Of a stretch of DNA of 64,000 bases, positions 42,872 to 52,602 are shown piece after piece. Source of the stretch: an uncultured Paludibacter sp. GTDB taxonomy: Bacteria; Bacteroidota; Bacteroidia; Bacteroidales; Paludibacteraceae. The first letter of the stretch is position 1; each line of letters starts with the position of its first letter. A program made the position numbers and the translations under genes. The notes under the pieces were generated by a model, which had not been told where the DNA came from, searched no databases, and saw only the letters and a program-made list of their open reading frames with translations. The stretch covers positions 115,844 through 179,843 of the forward strand of contig CALFXE010000200.1 in the NCBI GenBank assembly GCA_937927845.1, written 5' to 3'.

Positions 42872-43510
42872 TTACACTTGTTTCCTGCCCACAAACCGGA
42901 TGACAGCACCCTTACCAATGTGGTAAAGCCCTTCTTCCAGCATTATTTCCTGTTCTTCCAGTATGGTTATGGCACAATGCTCAAAATCCTTTTGTATTTC
43001 ATCCGTAGAAAACAGCATGCCCGCGTCTTTGGGTCCGCCTACTTTCGGATTGCTGCGCACAAGCTCCAGGTGGTTTTTACTGAATGCCTCCAAAATTATT
43101 GTTCCGCCGGGCTTGAGCCATTCCAGCAGTTTTTGATGCAATGCCGACTTTTTTGCTGCCGAAAAATGAGCATAGATAAGGGCAATCACATCGAACGATT
43201 CTTTTTCATAATGCAGCGCTTCCAGATCGCCAACGTGATAATTAAGGGATACACCGCATTCTGCGGCAAGCTGCAAGGCTTTGTTTTTTGCTTCCACACT
43301 CAGGTCAAGCGAGGTAACCTGCCACCCGGACCGGGCAGCAAATACTCCGTTACGTCCCTCACCATCGGCCGGCAGCAGGATATTTCCGGGCGTTAATTGA
43401 GCGAGCTGCTCTTTAAAAAAACGGTTGGGATTTTTGCCATAGGCATATTCCGGATCTTGGTACCTGCTGTTCCAGAATGTTCTGTATTCGTCATCAAATG
43501 ATTCGTTCAT
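42872..43510 (-). CDS. Class I SAM-dependent methyltransferase (TehB/thiopurine-type)
   Basis: 212 aa. The start YRTFWNSRYQDPEYAYGKNPN is typical of TehB-like and thiopurine-type methyltransferases, followed by a Rossmann core: LLPADGEGRNGVFAA (motif I), SLDLS and VIALIYAHF, and WLKPGGTIILEAF. Substrate unknown, perhaps a thiol or metalloid compound. Co-transcribed with the oxidoreductase (11 bases apart) and the SDR. Confidence 0.87.
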   Translation of the reverse strand: MNESFDDEYRTFWNSRYQDPEYAYGKNPNRFFKEQLAQLTPGNILLPADGEGRNGVFAARSGWQVTSLDLSVEAKNKALQLAAECGVSLNYHVGDLEALHYEKESFDVIALIYAHFSAAKKSALHQKLLEWLKPGGTIILEAFSKNHLELVRSNPKVGGPKDAGMLFSTDEIQKDFEHCAITILEEQEIMLEEGLYHIGKGAVIRFVGRKQV

Positions 43511-43521
43511 TGCCGGTCGTT

Positions 43522-44532
43522 TTAAAATTGTTCCATTATCATTTTCCGGCTTAATCCCATCCCGACAGCTGTTCCCGTTGCTACGGCATTGGCCACTGTC
43601 CGCATACGGGAAGCATTATCCCCGCAGGCATAAATTCCGCTGACGGTTGTTTCCTGTGAAGCATCGGTTTTCAGATAGCCTTCTTCCGTTAATTCGCATC
43701 CCAGCATTTCCGGTATGCCGCAATGCTGTTCAAACGGACTCCGGATATACAGGACATCGACTGCTTTCTTTGAATGGTCTGCAAATACCACATTTCGTAC
43801 CTGACCGTTAGTATGCTCCAATGCCACAAGCTCCTTTTCTTCAATGCTGATACCGTGTTGTGCAAGCTTGTCCCGTTGTATTCCGGTAAATGTTGCCGCT
43901 CCGTTTGTAAATACGGTCAGCTCTTTTGTCCAGTTGGCAATGAGTTTTGCCTGTTCGAAGGCCACTTCCCCATTCCCGATTATGCCCGTTTTCCGGTTTC
44001 GCACTTCATATCCGTGGCAGTAGGGACAATGCAGTACCGATATGCCCCAGCTTTCGGCTATTCCTTTAATCGCAGGCAATACATCCCGAATACCGGTTGC
44101 AAAAATCAACTGGCTGGCCTGCCATATTTCCCCGGATTCCGTTTGTATGCTGAAACCGTTTGCCTTCTTCTCCCCGCTTACCGCTTTACCGGCAACAAAT
44201 GAAACGGTATCGTACACTGCCACCTGTTGTTTTGCTATTGCTGCAATTTCTTTTGGTGTCCGTCCGTCCTGTGTCAGGAAATTATGGGAATGCGGCGTTT
44301 GCCGGTTACATGGCAAACCGCTGTCGATCACCAAAACATTTTTCAGGGCTCTGCCCAAAGCCATCGCTGCGGCTAATCCGGAATAGCTTCCGCCTATGAT
44401 GATCACATCAAAAACACTGTTCTTTTTCATCGTATTATTTTTTAAGTCAACATGTATGTTTACTGGCAATGCCATAGCTGCAAAAGCAAATCCGCTTTTT
44501 TGCAGAAAAGTCCGTCGTGAAAACACCGCCAT
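43522..44532 (-). CDS. Thioredoxin-reductase-like FAD oxidoreductase with Tat signal
   Basis: 336 aa. The C-terminal 300 residues are a thioredoxin-reductase-like flavoprotein: FAD loop IIGGSYSGLAAAMALG, redox-like CPYCHGYE, NADPH region IIGNGEVAFEQA, and GIYACGDNASR. The first 34 residues (FSRRTFLQKSGFAFAAMALP) match the twin-arginine pattern S-R-R-x-F-L-K, which predicts export with bound FAD. An internal ATG at 44430 (MKKNSVFD) would give a cytoplasmic enzyme of the usual length. The 44532 start is supported by the coherent Tat sequence; it is seven bases from the upstream gene. Confidence 0.87.
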   Translation of the reverse strand: MAVFSRRTFLQKSGFAFAAMALPVNIHVDLKNNTMKKNSVFDVIIIGGSYSGLAAAMALGRALKNVLVIDSGLPCNRQTPHSHNFLTQDGRTPKEIAAIAKQQVAVYDTVSFVAGKAVSGEKKANGFSIQTESGEIWQASQLIFATGIRDVLPAIKGIAESWGISVLHCPYCHGYEVRNRKTGIIGNGEVAFEQAKLIANWTKELTVFTNGAATFTGIQRDKLAQHGISIEEKELVALEHTNGQVRNVVFADHSKKAVDVLYIRSPFEQHCGIPEMLGCELTEEGYLKTDASQETTVSGIYACGDNASRMRTVANAVATGTAVGMGLSRKMIMEQF

Positions 44533-44538
44533 CCGTTT

Positions 44539-44763
44539 TTAAGTGTTCTTCTTTCCGGATGCGATCCGGCCGATGATAAAATCCACTAGCGGTACACCCA
44601 GAAAAATAATCCAGGGAACCAGAATTATCGTCAGGATAAGTGTTCGCTGGTACAAAGGCAAACCGGCCATTGCGCCGTTAAACAGGTACAGAAATAAGGT
44701 GATGGACGGGTAAATGACTATCCAGATTTTTAAGGCAGTCTGGAACCGGACTTTTGTTTTCAT
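44539..44763 (-). CDS. Small two-helix membrane protein
   Basis: 74 aa with two membrane segments (about residues 13-32 and 40-66) and charged ends. It ends seven bases before the Tat-exported oxidoreductase starts, so it is probably the first gene of that operon. Family not recognised; about 70-residue proteins of this shape are often annotated as hypothetical. Confidence 0.6.
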   Translation of the reverse strand: MKTKVRFQTALKIWIVIYPSITLFLYLFNGAMAGLPLYQRTLILTIILVPWIIFLGVPLVDFIIGRIASGKKNT

Positions 44764-44854
44764 ATCGCATTACTTTTGTCTGAAACATTTTCTATGACAA
44801 AGGTATCCTGATTGAAAAGTGCTGTTATAGGATAAAAATGAAGTTGTATAGGAC

Positions 44855-45718
44855 TTATTTAAAATGCTGCCGGAAAGCATCCGGTGTGTAACCGGTTTGT
44901 TTTTTAAAGAAACGGATAAAATAGGATACATCCTCATATCCCAGTTCCCAGGCGATCTGGTGGATCAAACCGGAAGTTGCCAGCAAGTTTCGTCTGGCTT
45001 CCAGAATAATATAATCGTTGATTACTTCCGAGCAGGTTTTGTTCTGCGTCGCTTTCGTAATCCCATTCAGCTGATAGGCTGTAAGGTTAAGTTTTCCGGC
45101 ATAATACGAAACCTGTTTCTGTTCCGCAATGTGAACGGCAAGCAGTTCCTGCAGTTCTTCAAACCGTTCCTGCTGGTATTCGCTGCCTTCGTTTGAGGAT
45201 TTTTGAGGATTTTTGCTTTGCCGCAGCAATTCAATAAAAAAGATATCCAGATTGGACCGTATGACTGCTTCATAACGTTCTTCTTTTTTATGGTATTCTT
45301 CTAAAATATTGGCAAGGACCGCCAGTAGTTTTGTAAAGCTGCCGGCAGTAATCGAGCAGTAATTTTTCGCGCTGACTTTTCTTAAAACCTGGCTGGCCGA
45401 TTTTTCAAGCGGTACATAAAAGTCCGGAGTAAATCCGATTAAATAACCCGAACTTCCGCTTTTTAAAACCAGCTGATGCACCTGTCCCGGACGCATAAAA
45501 AAGACCGTTTGTTTCCCGATCGGATAGTCTACAAAGTCAATACTGTGCATGCCTTCTCCTTTTTCAAGAACCAGGATATAAAAGAAACTATGACGGTGAA
45601 GTTCCTGCACCATATCGCTGCCGGACAACAATGTGGCAACATCCCGAATGTTGAAACCTTCGGAAAAATGCGGTTCATTGATCACGGCACCAAGATGTCT
45701 GACAGGAATGTTCTTCAC
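44855..45718 (-). CDS. AraC family transcriptional regulator
   Basis: 287 aa. An N-terminal cupin-like sensing domain (LHRHSFFYILVLEKGEGMH, VFFMRPGQVHQLV) is followed by a C-terminal pair of helix-turn-helix motifs (about residues 185-287) with the family signature GYEDVSYFIRFFKKQTGYTP. It likely senses a small molecule and activates nearby genes, such as the oxidoreductase operon. It starts four bases after the HxlR gene ends, so both may be co-transcribed. Confidence 0.93.
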   Translation of the reverse strand: MKNIPVRHLGAVINEPHFSEGFNIRDVATLLSGSDMVQELHRHSFFYILVLEKGEGMHSIDFVDYPIGKQTVFFMRPGQVHQLVLKSGSSGYLIGFTPDFYVPLEKSASQVLRKVSAKNYCSITAGSFTKLLAVLANILEEYHKKEERYEAVIRSNLDIFFIELLRQSKNPQKSSNEGSEYQQERFEELQELLAVHIAEQKQVSYYAGKLNLTAYQLNGITKATQNKTCSEVINDYIILEARRNLLATSGLIHQIAWELGYEDVSYFIRFFKKQTGYTPDAFRQHFK

Positions 45719-45721
45719 TTT

Positions 45722-46039
45722 TTATAGTTTATGCTTAAGCCCAAATGTAATGATTTCATCAATAATGGGCAGTAATTCCTTTCCCAAAGGTGTTAAGGTA
45801 TATTCCACCCGCGGCGGAATTTCCGGATAAGCCTTTTTGCTGACGATTCCTTTTTCACACAGATATTTCAGCTGATTGATCAGCATTTTCTCGCTGATTC
45901 CAACAATACAGCGCTTTAGTTCTCCATAGCGGATGGTTCTGGAATTGATCTGAAAGATAATCAGCATTGTCCATTTTCCACCGATGATCTCGAGCGTTTT
46001 TCGCAACGGGCAGTTTTCATCCGAAATATTTATTTCCAT
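45722..46039 (-). CDS. HxlR family winged-helix regulator
   Basis: 105 aa, full family length. CPLRKTLEIIGGKWTMLI and the ELKRCIVGISEKML recognition part are typical; the Cys of NCPL is the redox-sensing position in members such as YodB. It probably represses genes responding to electrophiles or oxidants. It faces divergently towards the SnoaL-like gene, with direct repeats at 46076-46102 in between that may be its operator. The AraC gene follows downstream. Confidence 0.92.
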   Translation of the reverse strand: MEINISDENCPLRKTLEIIGGKWTMLIIFQINSRTIRYGELKRCIVGISEKMLINQLKYLCEKGIVSKKAYPEIPPRVEYTLTPLGKELLPIIDEIITFGLKHKL

Positions 46040-46075
46040 TTTATACTATTGATAATCAGTATTTTTTTACTTTTG

Positions 46076-46102
46076 GTAAGTACCCTACTTTTTTGTAAGT
46101 AC
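46076..46102. promoter_or_regulatory. Direct repeats GTAAGTAC, candidate HxlR operator
   Basis: GTAAGTAC occurs at 46076-46083 and again at 46095-46102, 19 bases apart, about two helical turns. The sites lie between divergent hxlR-type and SnoaL-like genes, and a TATATTTG element on the minus strand at 46118-46125 could be the hxlR -7 box. Occupancy by the regulator would fit autoregulation; this is inference. Confidence 0.5.
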
Positions 46103-46165
46103 TTGTCCAGATGAAAGCAAATATAGAAATTTGTCCGGTATTGTTAACCCCTAAAAATATATCTT

Positions 46166-46570
46166 ATGTCAAAAAATGTAACAATTGTCCGGTCTTATTT
46201 TACTGCGGTTTCAAAAGGCGATTTTGATACTGTAGGCGCGTTGCTGTCGGACGATGTGGTATGGCATCAGCCTGGAAAAGGCATACAGTCCGGAACATAC
46301 AGCGGTAAAGCTGAGCTGTTTGCCCATCTTGGAAATTTTGTCAAATGGAGCAACGGTACTTTTGCCATAGATCATGTGGACTATCTTGCAGACAATGGCG
46401 AACTGGTTACGGCGGCGATTCACTTTAAAGCCGAAAAAAACGGGCAATCCCTTGCCATGAAAGGTGTTGATCTATTGCGGATTGAAGGTGATGTCATTAA
46501 AGAAGTCTGGTTGTTTTCTGAAAGAATTGAAGAAGAAGATGCTTTCTGGAACAGTGCTTCCGCCAGCTAA
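46166..46570 (+). CDS. SnoaL-like / NTF2-type protein
   Basis: 134 aa. The opening VRSYFTAVSKGDFDTVGALL followed by DDVVWHQPGKG is the SnoaL-like ketosteroid-isomerase fold seen in small polyketide or steroid-like isomerases and stress proteins. No catalytic claim can be made. It is divergent from the HxlR regulator, so it is a likely target of it, and ends before the terminator at 46631. Confidence 0.85.
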   Translation: MSKNVTIVRSYFTAVSKGDFDTVGALLSDDVVWHQPGKGIQSGTYSGKAELFAHLGNFVKWSNGTFAIDHVDYLADNGELVTAAIHFKAEKNGQSLAMKGVDLLRIEGDVIKEVWLFSERIEEEDAFWNSASAS

Positions 46571-46630
46571 TCCGGATAACCTGTAGAAACAGAAGACCGG
46601 TATTGCAAAAGCGATACTTCCTGAAATTAA

Positions 46631-46663
46631 AAAAGCCTTCAAAGAAATACTTTGAAGGCTTTT
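46631..46663. terminator. Bidirectional rho-independent terminator
   Basis: AAAAGCCTTCAAAG (46631-46644) and CTTTGAAGGCTTTT (46650-46663) pair perfectly around a 5-base loop, with T run on plus and A run giving T on minus. It separates the SnoaL-like gene from the RND operon. Confidence 0.92.
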
Positions 46664-46698
46664 TATATACTACGCTCTGATTTTTCAGACAGCAGTGC

Positions 46699-48138
46699 TT
46701 AATTCCATCCGCCACCCAATGCCCGGTAAATGTTAACCATGGCATTCATCTGCTTCATTTTGGTTTCTATAAGTTCAAATTTCGATTCCAAAGCGTCACG
46801 CTGGGTCATTAAAACTTCCATATAGTCCGCTCTTGCCGAACCGAACAGATCGTTTGAAATTTCAATGGACTGGTTCAGCGCTTCTACCTGTTTGGATTTT
46901 AAATCAAACATTTTTTCGGTATTCTGAATCTTAGCCAGCTGGTTCGCAACCTCCACATAAGCATTTAAAATAGTACGCTCATAGTTGTAAACCGCCTGAA
47001 TCTGCTTTGCATTAGCGGTATAATAAGTCGCTTTTATCGCATTTCTGTTGATTAACGGCGCGGCAATATCACCTGCTAAAGAGTAAAGCAATGATTCCGG
47101 TTTTATCAGGTAACTTGGGTTAAATGCCTGGTACCCGATTCCGGCCGAAATTCCCAATGAAGGATAGAATCTCGCTTTGGCTACTTTTACATCAAGTTTG
47201 GCCGCTGCCAGTTCCAGTTCGGCCTGTTTTACATCCGGACGGTTTTCCAGTAACTGCGACGGTAGTCCGGCATGCGTAACCGCAGGTGTCAGATTGCTGA
47301 ACGTCACGGAACTTCTTTCAACCGGCTGCGGGAATCTGCCCACCAGGAAGTTGATCCTGTTTTCCGTTTCCGTAATTTTTTGCTGAATGGTATATTGTAA
47401 GCCTTTGGTATTCAAAACCTGTGCTTCAAATCTGCGGACAGCCAGTTCGTTTACTCTGGCAGCCAGTTTTTGCAGTTTTACAATTTCCAATGCATTGGTC
47501 TGAATATCAATATTCTGTTTTACAATAGCCAGCTGGTTATCCAAAGCCAATAATTCATAATAGGAATTCGCGATTTCGGCAATCATGTTTGTTACCGTGA
47601 AGTTTTTACCTTCAACGGAAGACAGGTATCGGCTTACGGCTGCTTTTTTAGCATTGTGCAGCTTGTTCCAGATATCGATTTCCCAGGTAGCATAAGCGCC
47701 TACTGCATAATCCTGTAACGGCTCCGGCATTTCTTTACCCGGTTTGATCTCGGTATTGGCTTCAAGGGCACCAATGTTTGTGAAACGGCCCACTTTATCA
47801 AAACCGGCAGAACCTTTAAGTCCTACAAACGGTAAATACTCTCCTTTTCGGGCTCTGATTTCGTTTCTGCTGATCTCGATTTCCTGCAGGGTAACATTCA
47901 GTTCCTGGTTTTTCACCAGTGCCGTGTCAATAAGTGCTATCAGGTATTTATCTGTAAAATATTCCTTCCACTTCATTTTACCGGTATTCACACTATCCTG
48001 TGCTGCGGTGCTGTTATAGGCTGCCGGAACCGTTTTGTTTTCCGGTCTTCCCAATGTTGCAGGGGCTTTACACCCCGCAACAGTTAGTAGTAAACAGCTT
48101 ACGCCTATACCAATATATATATTTAATCGCTTACTCAT
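46699..48138 (-). CDS. RND efflux outer-membrane lipoprotein (NodT/OprM type)
   Basis: 479 aa with a lipoprotein signal (LLTVAGCKAPAT) and two repeats of the TolC-like outer-membrane factor fold (helical coiled coils, with PDVKQAELELAAAKLDVKVA in the second half). It forms the outer-membrane channel of the efflux complex. It overlaps the RND gene by eight bases and ends the operon MFP-RND-OMF, so all three are co-transcribed and form one tripartite pump. Confidence 0.94.
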   Translation of the reverse strand: MSKRLNIYIGIGVSCLLLTVAGCKAPATLGRPENKTVPAAYNSTAAQDSVNTGKMKWKEYFTDKYLIALIDTALVKNQELNVTLQEIEISRNEIRARKGEYLPFVGLKGSAGFDKVGRFTNIGALEANTEIKPGKEMPEPLQDYAVGAYATWEIDIWNKLHNAKKAAVSRYLSSVEGKNFTVTNMIAEIANSYYELLALDNQLAIVKQNIDIQTNALEIVKLQKLAARVNELAVRRFEAQVLNTKGLQYTIQQKITETENRINFLVGRFPQPVERSSVTFSNLTPAVTHAGLPSQLLENRPDVKQAELELAAAKLDVKVAKARFYPSLGISAGIGYQAFNPSYLIKPESLLYSLAGDIAAPLINRNAIKATYYTANAKQIQAVYNYERTILNAYVEVANQLAKIQNTEKMFDLKSKQVEALNQSIEISNDLFGSARADYMEVLMTQRDALESKFELIETKMKQMNAMVNIYRALGGGWN

Positions 48139-51100
48139 TTTCTTCTTCTTTTGTAAAGTTATCTATCTGATGCACAAATTCCTGTGATAAAGAACTGTCT
48201 TCTTCATCCCGTATTAATTTTCTGCCATCGGCAAATGAGCCAAAAATATAATACAGTCCCGGTACGATAATTACCCCGAAAATTGTTCCGAAAAGCATAC
48301 CACCCAGTGCCGCAGAACCAAGTGTTCTGTTACCGATAGCTCCGGCTCCGCTTGCGACCATCAACGGAATTAATCCGGCGATAAAGGCAAATGAAGTCAT
48401 CAGGATCGGACGGAAACGCACTTTGGCCCCTTCAATCGCCGCTTCGAGTATCGTGGCACCTTCATGGTGCTTCTGGACGGCAAATTCGACGATCAGTACG
48501 GCGTTCTTACCGAGCAGTCCGACAAGCATGATAAGCCCGATCTGAGCATAAATATCATTTTGAAGTCCCATAAGTTTCAGCAGTAAAAACGAACCGAAAA
48601 CCCCAACCGGAAGCGAGAAAACCACCGCTAACGGAATAATAAAGCTTTCGTACTGTGCCGCTAAAACAAAGTACACAAACGACAATACAATTAAAAAGAT
48701 GTAAATCGATTCATTTCCTTTACCCGCTTCGTCATAAGAAAGTCCTTCCCAGGCAATGTCATAACCTTTTGGCAATGATTTTTTAGCAACCTCACGAACT
48801 GCCTGAATGGCTTCAGCTGTAGTATAACCTTTTGCCGGAAGTCCCTGTATCGCTGCCGAGTTGTACATATTATAACGGGTAATCTCATTAGGTCCCTGTG
48901 TTTTTTTCAATCGCATAAATGCCGAATACGGTACCATTTCGCCATGATCGTTTTTAATATACAGGTTTAAGATATCCGACGGAAGTCTTCTGAACTTAGG
49001 ATCCGACTGCACGTATACTTTAAAGAAACGTTCAAATTTAATGAATCCCTGTTCGTAAGTACTACCAATCAGAATGTCAAGGTTTTCCATCGCTTTACCG
49101 ATAGACACTCCTTTTTGCATGGCCAGCTGGTTGTCTATTTCCAGTTCATACTGAGGATAGTTTGCCGCGAAGAACGTGAACAGACCGGTTAACTCTTTGC
49201 GTTTACCCAAGTCTTCCATGAACTGTTTGTTCACTTTATCGAAGTCTTTATAGTCTACCGTAGTACTCTTATCCAGAAGACGCATCGAGAAACCGCCCGA
49301 AGAACCAAATCCCGGAATTGCCGGCGGTTCGAAAAATTCTATTTTCGCACCAAGTCCTTTGGTTTTTTCTTCCAGTTCCTCCATGATTTCAGTAACCGTA
49401 TGATCCCTGTCTGACCATTCTTTAAGGTTAATAAGACAGGTACCGGCATTGGATCCCCTACCTTCTGTCATGATCTCATAACCGGCAAGAGAAGATACTG
49501 ATTCTACACCATCTACATGCTCACAAATTTTCTGTAATCGCTGCGATACCTGATTGGTTGTTTCCAGTGTCGATCCCGGCGGTGTCTGAATAATGGCATA
49601 AATAGTACCCTGATCCTCACTTGGAATAAATCCGGACGGAAGAATCTTATTCACATAGAAAGTACCTGCACAGAATGCAATCAATACTCCGAATGTCAGC
49701 CATCTTCTGCTCACGATCGATTTCAGTAAGGTTACATATTTTCCGGTCATTTTATCAAAGACACGGTTAAAACTGTCCAGACCTTTCGTCAATAAATTCT
49801 TTTTGGTTTCTTTTCCATGGTTGTTTTTCAGCAACATGGCACACAATACCGGTGTAAGGGTAAGCGCAATCAAGGCCGAAATAACAATTGAACTGGCCAT
49901 CGTAATAGAGAACTGGCGGTAGAACGTTCCTACCGGACCGGACATAAAGGATATCGGTACGAATACAGACACCATTACGGCAGTAATCGCGATAATTGCC
50001 CCACTAATTTCACCCAACACTTTTTTAACAGCCTGGTATGGCGTTATGTGCGGGTATTCTTCAAATTTGGCATGCACTGCCTCGACGACGACTATCGCAT
50101 CATCGACCACAATACCAATGGCCAGTACCAATGCAAACAGTGTCACCAGGTTGATCGAGATTCCGAAAAACTGGATGACAAAGAAGGCACCGATTAAGGA
50201 AACCGGAACCGCTAATATCGGGATCAGCGTGGAACGCCAGTCACCGAGGAAGATAAATACCACCAGGGCAACCAGTATAAAGGCATCTCTTAAGGTATCG
50301 ATTACCTGCTCCATAGAGGCATCCAGGAATTTCGATACGTCATAACTGATTTTATAATCCAGTCCCGGAGGGAAGGTTTCTTTCATTTCCTCCAGTTTGG
50401 CTTTTACCTGTTTGATGACATCGTTTGCATTACTTCCGTAGTTTTGTTTTAATACGATTGAGGCAGAAGGGTGTCCGTCTAAATTGGAATAGATATCGAA
50501 GAATTCACTACCCAGTTCTGCCCTTCCGATATCTTTCAGACGTATGCTTTCTCCTTCGGCATTAGCACGGATAATTACATTTTCATATTCCGAAGGTTCA
50601 CTATATCGTCCTTTATAGGTTAAAACATATTCCAGCGATTGTGCCTGGATACCGGAACTCTGCCCGATACGTCCCGGACGACCAACGATACTCTGCTCGC
50701 CGAGCGCCTTCATCACTTCATCTACAGAAACATTATAAGCTCTCATACGGTCCGGATTCAGCCAGATACGCATTGCATAGGTTCTACTACCCAATATCTG
50801 AGACCGGGCTACCCCTTTGATCCTGTTGATCTCCGGAAGCATTTTAACGTTGGCATAGTTGTACAGGAATTTTTCATCCATGTTTTTGCCTTTAGCATAC
50901 AGGTTGATATACATCAGCATACTGGGCTGGATCGGTGTAATAACAACCCCTTCCCTTTGTACCAGTTCGGGTAGTAACGGCATTACCTGATCCACCCTTG
51001 TTTTGACCCTTACTACCGCCTGGTTCGGGTCGGTACCCGGTTCGAAAATGATTCTTAATGTGGCTTCCCCTGCACTGGTGGCATCGGTAGCCATATAACG

Positions 51101-51325
51101 CATATCCTGAACACCGTTGATGGCATTCTCCAAGGTGATCAATGTTGATTTTACCAATACGTCTGCACTGGATCCCGGATAGGCAATAAAAATATTTACT
51201 GTCGTTGGCGCAATATCCGGAAATTGCGATGTTGGCAATTGTTTAATTGCCAGGGAACCCATAAAGACAATCATAATCGAAATTACAATCGCAAATACAG
51301 GTCTATGTATAAATTTACTAAACAT
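48131..51325 (-). CDS. RND multidrug efflux inner-membrane transporter (HAE1/AcrB type)
   Basis: 1064 aa, full AcrB length, twelve membrane helices and two large periplasmic loops. The proton-relay Asp pair is visible in IGIVVDDAIVVVEAV (TM4) and Lys in LLGKNAVLIVEFA (TM10). It uses the proton gradient to export hydrophobic drugs or detergents from the periplasm. The fusion protein and outer-membrane factor are adjacent, so the pump is complete; the specific substrate is not predictable. Confidence 0.96.
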   Translation of the reverse strand: MFSKFIHRPVFAIVISIMIVFMGSLAIKQLPTSQFPDIAPTTVNIFIAYPGSSADVLVKSTLITLENAINGVQDMRYMATDATSAGEATLRIIFEPGTDPNQAVVRVKTRVDQVMPLLPELVQREGVVITPIQPSMLMYINLYAKGKNMDEKFLYNYANVKMLPEINRIKGVARSQILGSRTYAMRIWLNPDRMRAYNVSVDEVMKALGEQSIVGRPGRIGQSSGIQAQSLEYVLTYKGRYSEPSEYENVIIRANAEGESIRLKDIGRAELGSEFFDIYSNLDGHPSASIVLKQNYGSNANDVIKQVKAKLEEMKETFPPGLDYKISYDVSKFLDASMEQVIDTLRDAFILVALVVFIFLGDWRSTLIPILAVPVSLIGAFFVIQFFGISINLVTLFALVLAIGIVVDDAIVVVEAVHAKFEEYPHITPYQAVKKVLGEISGAIIAITAVMVSVFVPISFMSGPVGTFYRQFSITMASSIVISALIALTLTPVLCAMLLKNNHGKETKKNLLTKGLDSFNRVFDKMTGKYVTLLKSIVSRRWLTFGVLIAFCAGTFYVNKILPSGFIPSEDQGTIYAIIQTPPGSTLETTNQVSQRLQKICEHVDGVESVSSLAGYEIMTEGRGSNAGTCLINLKEWSDRDHTVTEIMEELEEKTKGLGAKIEFFEPPAIPGFGSSGGFSMRLLDKSTTVDYKDFDKVNKQFMEDLGKRKELTGLFTFFAANYPQYELEIDNQLAMQKGVSIGKAMENLDILIGSTYEQGFIKFERFFKVYVQSDPKFRRLPSDILNLYIKNDHGEMVPYSAFMRLKKTQGPNEITRYNMYNSAAIQGLPAKGYTTAEAIQAVREVAKKSLPKGYDIAWEGLSYDEAGKGNESIYIFLIVLSFVYFVLAAQYESFIIPLAVVFSLPVGVFGSFLLLKLMGLQNDIYAQIGLIMLVGLLGKNAVLIVEFAVQKHHEGATILEAAIEGAKVRFRPILMTSFAFIAGLIPLMVASGAGAIGNRTLGSAALGGMLFGTIFGVIIVPGLYYIFGSFADGRKLIRDEEDSSLSQEFVHQIDNFTKEEENE

Positions 51326-51348
51326 GTTTTCTCTTTTTAGTTATTCGA

Positions 51349-52434
51349 TTACTCTGCATATAGCTCCAAATGCGACATAACATATTCAGGCTTCTCTAAT
51401 TTGTAGTTGATTTTTTCATTTTCTTTTACAAGACGTATTCCTTCAAGTAGGACTTTGTCGTTTAGCGACAAACCGTTTTTGATGATGAAAAGATGCGGCA
51501 ATTCGGCTCCAATTTCAATCTCTCTTGATCGCAATACATTGTTTTTATCCACTACATACACATACTTTTTGTCAAGTACTTCAAAAGTTGCCTTTTGAGG
51601 AATCAGGATAGCATTTTTAAGCGGCATTCCCATTTTGATATTACCGGTTTCACCGTGTCGTAACAGTCCTTTAGGGTTAGGAAAAGTTGCTCTGAACGCA
51701 ATATTTCCGGTTTCATTATTGAATTCTCCTTCAATAGTTTCCACCACACCGGAATAGTCAAACAATTTATTGTTTGCCATTAACAGGTTTACTTTTGGCG
51801 CATTATCGCTTTTTACCTTGGCTTTATAATCCAGATATTCTGCTTCCGGTACATTATAGTACACCCACATCTTACTGTTATCAGACAGGTTTGTCAACAA
51901 ATCGCCTTCTTCAACAAGACTTCCCGGTCTTACGTGAAAACGGTCGATGATCCCGTCAAACGGTGCTCTGATTTCGGTAAATCCAAGATGAACCTGAGTT
52001 AACGCTAATTCGGCTTTCGCTTTATCAAATTTGGCTTTAGCCATAGCCAGCTCATTCGGAGCAACTACATTTTTATCGGCAAGTCGTTTGGTGTTTTTAT
52101 ATTCAATTTCAGCAAAGCTGGCTTCAGCCGCAGCTTTCTGCGTTTCTGCCTGATACAGTTTAGGCATGATCTGGAATAACAGCTGGCCTTTTTTAACAAA
52201 CTGTCCTTCGTCTACATAAATTTTTTCCAGATAACCTCTTTCCTGAGCTCTCAGCTCAATATGACGAATGGAATGAATCTGACTGACATAGTCTTTTGTA
52301 ATCAGGGTATCCTTTTGGATGGGATTCGTAACTAAAAATTTTACTTGTTCTTCTTTTTCTTGTTCTTTTTTTGACGTACAGGCAATTGTGCACATCAAGG
52401 CACACAACCCCGAGAGCATGAGGATTCTCTTCAT
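51349..52434 (-). CDS. RND efflux membrane fusion lipoprotein
   Basis: 361 aa. A lipobox (TIACTSKK) anchors it to the membrane; next are a lipoyl half (LRAQERGYLEKIYVDEGQFV), an alpha-helical hairpin (about residues 105-150), the second lipoyl half (FTEIRAPFDGIIDR) and a beta-barrel. It connects the RND pump to the outer-membrane channel. It is the first gene of the operon; no obvious promoter with the TAnnTTTG box is seen in the 168-base upstream gap. Confidence 0.94.
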   Translation of the reverse strand: MKRILMLSGLCALMCTIACTSKKEQEKEEQVKFLVTNPIQKDTLITKDYVSQIHSIRHIELRAQERGYLEKIYVDEGQFVKKGQLLFQIMPKLYQAETQKAAAEASFAEIEYKNTKRLADKNVVAPNELAMAKAKFDKAKAELALTQVHLGFTEIRAPFDGIIDRFHVRPGSLVEEGDLLTNLSDNSKMWVYYNVPEAEYLDYKAKVKSDNAPKVNLLMANNKLFDYSGVVETIEGEFNNETGNIAFRATFPNPKGLLRHGETGNIKMGMPLKNAILIPQKATFEVLDKKYVYVVDKNNVLRSREIEIGAELPHLFIIKNGLSLNDKVLLEGIRLVKENEKINYKLEKPEYVMSHLELYAE

Positions 52435-52602
52435 AGTAATTTTGCTTTTAAGCAGTATGGTTTTTATTGATTTTTTTTAGACAGGTCACAGCAAACACGG
52501 CCAGCATTCCTATTGGCATTAACACCAAAGAATGACGGATCGGGCAGTGACAAACTGAAACGGAAATAAAGGGCAATATAGAATTGCCTGTAGTGTATTA
52601 AA

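Noticed and set aside
46699..52434. Idea that the RND operon is a metal (CzcCBA-type) pump because a His-rich protein gene lies upstream
   Set aside because: The transporter has AcrB/HAE1-like length and Asp-Asp motif, and the His-rich gene has its own promoter and a 168-base gap; no metal-specific signature is seen.
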